NCBI GenBank assembly: GCA_963756185.1
Contig: CAVWMS010000012.1
Coordinates: 1-64,000, forward strand
Origin: DATAXI01 sp963756185
GTDB lineage: Bacteria > Verrucomicrobiota > Verrucomicrobiia > Chthoniobacterales > Chthoniobacteraceae
Reading direction: 5' to 3'
DNA: 64,000 bases
In this document: positions 60,078 through 64,000 of the stretch, piece by piece
Position numbering within the stretch: position 1 is the first letter of the stretch
Layout: the number at the start of each line of letters is the position of its first letter
The notes under the pieces: generated by a model
The model's database searches: none
What the model saw: only the letters and a program-made list of their open reading frames with translations
Told to the model about the DNA's origin: nothing
Made by a program: the position numbers and the translations under genes

Positions 60078-60156
60078 GGACCCCCTCCCACCTCGACGCT
60101 CGCCCGCATGCCGGCCGTCCACGATGCGGCCCCCGCAAAAGCAAATTCCTAGCAGT
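60078..60156 (+). repeat. 79-bp repeat, copy 5
   Basis: Complete copy with changes near the right stem (GATGCGGCCCCCGC). The mutY stop codon (60149-60151, minus strand) lies inside its terminal TAGCAGT, so the repeat supplies the last codons of mutY. Confidence 0.93.
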
Positions 60157-61204
60157 AGTTGATTAGCAGCCGCTCGATGACACGCCGGTGGGCGGCGGCA
60201 ATGGGAACGTCGGCCAGGCGTTCGATGGCGTGCCATTGGCAGCCCTGCTTCACCATTCGCGGCGCGCCGCGCCGGTACACGGCAAGCGTAACTTTGTGAT
60301 GGGTGAAGGGATATTCGATGACCAGATCCGGCGGAATTTCCGGGATGCGGGCGAGCGCGGGCAATTTCCAAAGGCCCCGCCAGCGCGAGCCGTTCTGGTG
60401 CTCGAGCAGGACGCGCCGTTCCGCGTCATGACAGCGCGCATGGCTCGGTCAGATGCACGGTGCGGCGGCGCGGTTTTTTCACGGGAAGCGTCTCCTGCAA
60501 TCCGGCGGCGCGGCAGCGCAGAATACTCCGCCACAGGGCAGACGCCGCATCGCGGGGCGCGCGGGGTGCAGATCAGCGCGCCGATTTCCATGAGGCCCGC
60601 ATTGAATGCGCGGCCGCCGGGCTCCTCGGGCCGGCTGGAGCGCCTCGGCCTGCTCCCAGACTCGCGCCAAGCCCGGGGGCCATCGATGGCCTCCCGCATC
60701 GCGAAGAGGCGGGCGAGAACCCGCGCGATATTCGCATCCACCAGCGCCGCCGGCTCGTCATAGGCAAATGCCGCGATGGCCCCCGCCGTGTAACGCCCCA
60801 CGCCCGGCAGCGCCCGGAATTGCCTCGAGATCCGCTGGGAAACTCCCCCGCCGCGGCCACGGACTTCGCCGCCGCGTGCAGGTTTCGCGCCCGGGAGTAA
60901 TAGCCGAGGCCCTGCCATAGCGACATCACCTCGTGCTCCGTTGCCGCCGCCAGCGTCTCGGCAATCCGGGAACCGCCACATCCATCGCTCGAAATACGGC
61001 AGGACCGTCCCAACCTGCGTCTGCTGGCACATGATTTCCGAAACGAGGATCGCATAAGGGTCCGCGGTCCGCCGCCAGGGCAGGTCCCGCCCATTCGCGC
61101 GCAAACCAGGCCGTGACCCGCTCCCGAAATTCCTCCTCCCATCCCCCTTTGCGCCTTTGCGTCCTTGGTGAGTGCCCCTTCTGCTGTTTCCTCTTTCCCT
61201 TCAT
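60149..61204 (-). CDS. mutY: A/G-specific adenine glycosylase (frameshifted)
   Basis: Removes adenine mispaired with 8-oxoguanine. Across frames: NGRDLPWRRTADPYAILVSE, MCQQTQVGTVLPYFERW, LWQGLGYYSRARNLH, the helix-hairpin-helix LPGVGRYTAGAIAAFAY, catalytic Asp in VDANIARVLARL, and the 4Fe-4S cysteines CTPRAPRCGVCPVAEY; the C-terminal MutT-like domain ends IERLLINYC. Frame changes near 61095, 60970, 60840, 60680, 60515, 60430 and 60370. Start (ATG 61204) is uncertain; it would overlap the divergent rnhC. Confidence 0.88.
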
Positions 61205-61205
61205 C

Positions 61206-62116
61206 GTGTCGGACAAGCCCATCACCCTCTATACCTCCCCGCTCACCGCGCCGCAGGCGGACCGAAGCTCAAATCCATCCTCGAACGGGAGGACTGGATA
61301 TTCACGCCCAAGCCCTACACCCTTTTCTACGCCCAGAAAAACAAACTCACTATCGCCGTTTACGAAAAGGGCCCAAAAGTCGTGATCCAGGGCAAAGGGA
61401 CGGACGAATTTGTCCAATTCACCCTCGAACCCGAAGTCCTTGGCGAGGCCCGGCTCGGCTACGAGGAAGTCCACAACCCCGAGCGTTTCGAGCCGCACTT
61501 CGGCATCGACGAGAGCGGCAAGGGAGATTCTTCGGCCCGCTGGTCATCGCCGGCGTCTATACGATGCCGGGCATCGCCCGCCATTTCATGGAAATCGGCG
61601 TCCAGGACAGCAAAAACATCAAGTCCGACAAAAAAATCCGCGACCTGGCCACCGCCATCCGCAACACCCCTGGCGCGGTCAACAAGGTGCTCCTCTCAGT
61701 CCCGCCGACGTACAACGAGCTGGTCGGCGAAATTCGGCAACCTCAACCGGCTCCTCGCCTGGGGCCACGCCCGCGCCATCGAGGACCTGCTCGCGCTGCG
61801 CCCCGATTGCCCGCGCGCCCTTTCCGATCAATTTGCCCGGCCGCAGCTCATCGAGCGGGCCAGCTCATGGAGAAGGGCCGGGCATCGTCCTCGAGCAGCG
61901 CACGAAGGCCGAATCCGACCCCGCGGTGGCCGCGGCCTCCATTCTGGCCCGGGAGGCCTTTATCGACTGGATGGACAAAACCGGGCGCCGGTTACGGCAA
62001 GGCCTTCCTCCGGGGAGCCTCGGCGCAGGTCAAGAAGATGGCCACCGACCTGGTTGCGGCCCACGGGGCCGGAAATTCTACGTAAAATTGCGAAAACCCA
62101 TTTCAAGACCGCCTAG
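61206..62116 (+). CDS. rnhC: Ribonuclease HIII (frameshifted)
   Basis: Cuts RNA in RNA-DNA hybrids. The N-terminal TBP-like domain reads LKSILEREDWIFTPKPYTLF and LTIAVYEKGPKVVIQGKG; the catalytic part has FGIDESGKGD, VQDSKNIKSDKKI, GNLNRLLAWGHARAIEDLL and SDPAVAAASILAR. Frame changes near 61255, 61527, 61735, 61865, 61990 and 62070; the true end is LRKIAKTHFKTA. About 300 aa. GTG 61206 is the likely start. Confidence 0.88.
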
Positions 62117-62214
62117 CGAAATCGCCCCGGAGACCTATCCGCCAAAGCCAAAAATTCACTAATCTCTTTTGAGAAAGGCACTTGCGAGGGCTTCGAGCTT
62201 CGATAATTTGAAAA

Positions 62215-62526
62215 ATGGCAACGCTCACGAAACGAGACCTGGTGGTGAAAATCTCGAACGAAACCGGCATGGTCCAGCATCAGGTCTATGACGTAATCCA
62301 GAAGACGCTCGACTTTGTCACGGACTCCCTTTCGGAGAACGACGTCGTCGAGCTCCGCAACTTCGGCATTTTCGAGGTCAAGCTGACCAAGCCCCGAGTC
62401 GGCCGCAACCCGAACGTGCCCGGCAGCGAATTCAAGATTCCCGAGCGGGCGACCGTTAAGTTCAAGATGGGCAAGATCATGCGCCAGCGCGTCGGCAAGC
62501 TTTCCGCGACGTTGAAGAGAAAATAG
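62215..62526 (+). CDS. HU/IHF-family DNA-binding protein
   Basis: 103 aa: TKRDLVVKISNETGMVQHQV, VELRNFGIFEVK, the DNA-arm GRNPNVPG and KFKMGKIMRQRV. About ten residues longer than HU, with a basic tail. The GRNPNVP arm with a proline fits IHF-like kinking; HU or IHF cannot be decided. Confidence 0.93.
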   Translation: MATLTKRDLVVKISNETGMVQHQVYDVIQKTLDFVTDSLSENDVVELRNFGIFEVKLTKPRVGRNPNVPGSEFKIPERATVKFKMGKIMRQRVGKLSATLKRK

Positions 62527-62631
62527 GGGCGAATCGCAGGTCGCCCCATCCCAGGTGGCTATCCCGGCAAATGCGCGGGCGATATGCCGGGGTGTCTTGA
62601 TTCCCGCATCAGAGGGGTCCAGCATCGCACT

Positions 62632-63183
62632 GTGAAAACCGTCTGGGCGCTGGTCTGTCTTCTTTGCATTGGCTTCGCGATACATGCCGGGGAACCAGAG
62701 CCAAATTGGCCTTCTGAGGTGGACTTCACGCGTGATTTCGGGGGCGCCGGAATTTTTGGCGTTATACGCAATGCGCCGAATGTCCGGGCAGTGCGCCTGA
62801 AGGAGGAGCCTTGGCTCGGCCGCGTCCCCGTAGCCGAACTGGGTAAACCGTTCGAGCTCGATCCGAAAATCGTGCAGCAGGCGAAGACCCTCCTGACAGA
62901 CCGCAGAACCTATGTCGATAACGTTGACGAGTGCACCATCGAGCCCGGCGTGGAGTTGACGTTCGACGATCCTCCCCAGGGGAAGGTGACGCTCTTAATC
63001 TGTTACCGCTGCGGCGATGTCGCCGTATTACAGTCCGGGAAGGAAGTCGGCAGCGCCCACTTCGATACCGGCGACACCCGCCTGCTCGATCTGGCGCTAT
63101 CGATTTTTCCCAAGGACAAAGAGTTGCATGCCTTGAAGGACGAAACGGAAGCGCGGATAAAGGCCAACTCGACCGCAAATTGA
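62632..63183 (+). CDS. Secreted protein of unknown function
   Basis: 183 aa from GTG 62632 with signal peptide VKTVWALVCLLCIGFAIHAG. The mature part includes RAVRLKEEPW, TYVDNVDECTIEPGVELTF and VTLLICYRCGDVAVLQSGK; two cysteines (CYRC) may bind metal or form a bridge. No family recognised. An ATG at 62584 in frame would displace the signal peptide. Confidence 0.68.
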   Translation: MKTVWALVCLLCIGFAIHAGEPEPNWPSEVDFTRDFGGAGIFGVIRNAPNVRAVRLKEEPWLGRVPVAELGKPFELDPKIVQQAKTLLTDRRTYVDNVDECTIEPGVELTFDDPPQGKVTLLICYRCGDVAVLQSGKEVGSAHFDTGDTRLLDLALSIFPKDKELHALKDETEARIKANSTAN

Positions 63184-63197
63184 AGAAAACCGCGAAT

Positions 63198-63587
63198 TCA
63201 CGCCCGGTTCAGGGCGTTTGCCGAAACGAAAATGTTCCGCTCACGGAAGGCGGGCGGGCTCTCGATGAGCATGCACATACGGCCCCCATGCGACTTCATG
63301 GCAAACCATGGATTTGCAAGGATGCGGTTCGGGCCGGCGATCCAGGCCGGCGGGCTGAATTTGTATTGCCGGGAAAGATGATCGGCGATGCCGGCCAGGT
63401 AGGCGTCGGCCAGGCCGTCATCATGCAGCGTCGTGGTCAGCGAACGCGGCTCCTCTTCCAGCCGCTCCGGCAGCGGCTCGGCATAAAATTCGTCCAGGAA
63501 TTCGCGAATCGCGAAACTGAGCCTCTCCTCGTCGCGGCCAATGGCAGCGACTTCCGCGAGGGTCTTCGGCCTGGGCGACTCTCTCAT
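63198..63587 (-). CDS. Partner protein of the nucleotidyltransferase-like gene
   Basis: 129 aa, soluble, acidic N-terminal half (EERLSFAIREFLDEFYAEPLPERL), no domain recognised. The ATG overlaps the stop of the upstream gene (63584-63587), implying coupled synthesis and a two-component module. Confidence 0.65.
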   Translation of the reverse strand: MRESPRPKTLAEVAAIGRDEERLSFAIREFLDEFYAEPLPERLEEEPRSLTTTLHDDGLADAYLAGIADHLSRQYKFSPPAWIAGPNRILANPWFAMKSHGGRMCMLIESPPAFRERNIFVSANALNRA

Positions 63588-64000
63588 GGACGTGAGGTTC
63601 CCTGGTCGAGCAGTTCCTGGATCAGGAAGTAGGTCTTCGGCAGAATGTGATCCCGGGAGTAAAACTTCTCAACGATGGCGAAAACGCCTTCGGAATTCTG
63701 GAGGCCGAGGTGATTCAGCAAAAAGAGGATGTCGTCCCGGTCGCCCTTGGTCGCATAGGAAGCAGAACGGGATGCCATGCATTTCATCGCCAGCAGATAT
63801 TCGGCGGTGGGGCGGATGACGCGCAGATTCGGCATCTGGGGCAGGCCGTCGCTCGTGTATTGCGGACTGGCCGAGACATAACCCTTCACGCTGTCATTGA
63901 GCCAATCGGCGGACAGATTCATCTCCCCGGCAATTTCCCGGGCCTTGCTGCGAATTACCTCCGGGGGCTGGAAGACCGCGTCGACGTTGCGGGTGGACAG
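63584..64000 (-). CDS. Nucleotidyltransferase-like protein, DUF6036-type, cut by window edge
   Basis: 139 residues are visible and the start is outside the window. STRNVDAVF just inside the edge resembles the metal-binding strand of NTase folds (TxDVDAVF). The later text ADWLNDSVKGYV, VIRPTAEYLLAMKCMASR and DRDDILFLLNHLGL matches the C-terminal pattern of DUF6036/AbiEii-like proteins. Such genes often form toxin-antitoxin pairs; that is an inference here. Confidence 0.65.
   Translation of the reverse strand: MSTRNVDAVFQPPEVIRSKAREIAGEMNLSADWLNDSVKGYVSASPQYTSDGLPQMPNLRVIRPTAEYLLAMKCMASRSASYATKGDRDDILFLLNHLGLQNSEGVFAIVEKFYSRDHILPKTYFLIQELLDQGTSRP

Noticed and set aside
55196..60156. Classical integron cassette array
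   Set aside because: The intervals look cassette-like, but the 79-bp repeat and the second repeat lack convincing RYYYAAC/GTTRRRY core sites, gene orientations are mixed and no integrase is visible.
55196..60156. CRISPR array
   Set aside because: Repeats are 79 bp and spaced by 0.9-1.7 kb of coding DNA, not by short uniform spacers, and no cas gene is present.

Overview
The window is a high-GC bacterial chromosome segment, dense with genes on both strands. The gene set points to a Gram-negative member of the PVC group, most likely Verrucomicrobiota. Evidence: a SecDF-type secD with an extra N-terminal membrane helix beside yajC; LPS genes (kdsA, lptC/lptA/lptB); a small protein of the Minf_1886 type; HprK/HPr/enzyme I without sugar permeases; and two rhomboid proteases. 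No rRNA, tRNA or CRISPR array was seen. Placement is by gene content only; no phylogeny was run.

Layout. 1-2.6 kb: secD (cut by the window edge), yajC, rhomboid protease. 2.6-7.3 kb: glnE, a secreted coiled-coil protein and a YycJ-like metallo-beta-lactamase-fold hydrolase. 7.3-13.6 kb: a minus-strand operon, FKBP-argC-argJ-argB-argD-argF, covering arginine biosynthesis as far as citrulline. 13.7-19.9 kb: a lipoprotein, a clan GH-A glycosidase, a double glycosyltransferase and a PhoB/PhoR-like pair. 20-24.8 kb: a membrane pyrophosphatase, glycogen synthase and obgE. 24.8-28.5 kb: a lone receiver protein, Minf_1886 and a double-module M16 peptidase. 28.5-36.7 kb: a plus-strand run, DUF1844-kdsA-lptC-lptA-lptB-hpf-hprK-ptsH-ptsI-rpe. 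36.7-39 kb: a toxin-antitoxin pair and a TPR-like/rhomboid fusion. 39-45.7 kb: CPBP-comF-accD-folC, a bioA-like aminotransferase and rsmB. 46-50.4 kb: HAD phosphatase, glgC, a DUF5615/DUF433 pair, a lone DinJ-type antitoxin and class II aldolase. 50.5-54.9 kb: M48 peptidase, pyrF, a methyltransferase and trpB. 60.1-64 kb: mutY, rnhC, an HU/IHF protein, a secreted protein and a two-gene nucleotidyltransferase locus.

The accessory part is 55.0-60.2 kb. It holds a Fic protein, two less GC-rich secreted or lipoprotein genes, an IS66 transposase remnant and a three-gene hicAB locus. These are separated by five same-direction copies (one truncated) of a roughly 79-bp repeat I do not recognise, so each interval carries one gene or small operon. 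Two diverged copies of a second repeat also lie here. This is the strongest candidate for something undescribed: a cassette-like array. The Fic gene has six 12-bp operator-like sites over its promoter.

About twenty core genes are interrupted by single-base frameshifts. Several can be repaired by changing one homopolymer by one base, so I treat them as probable sequence errors in working genes, not as decay. They are annotated as full-length CDS with the breaks noted.
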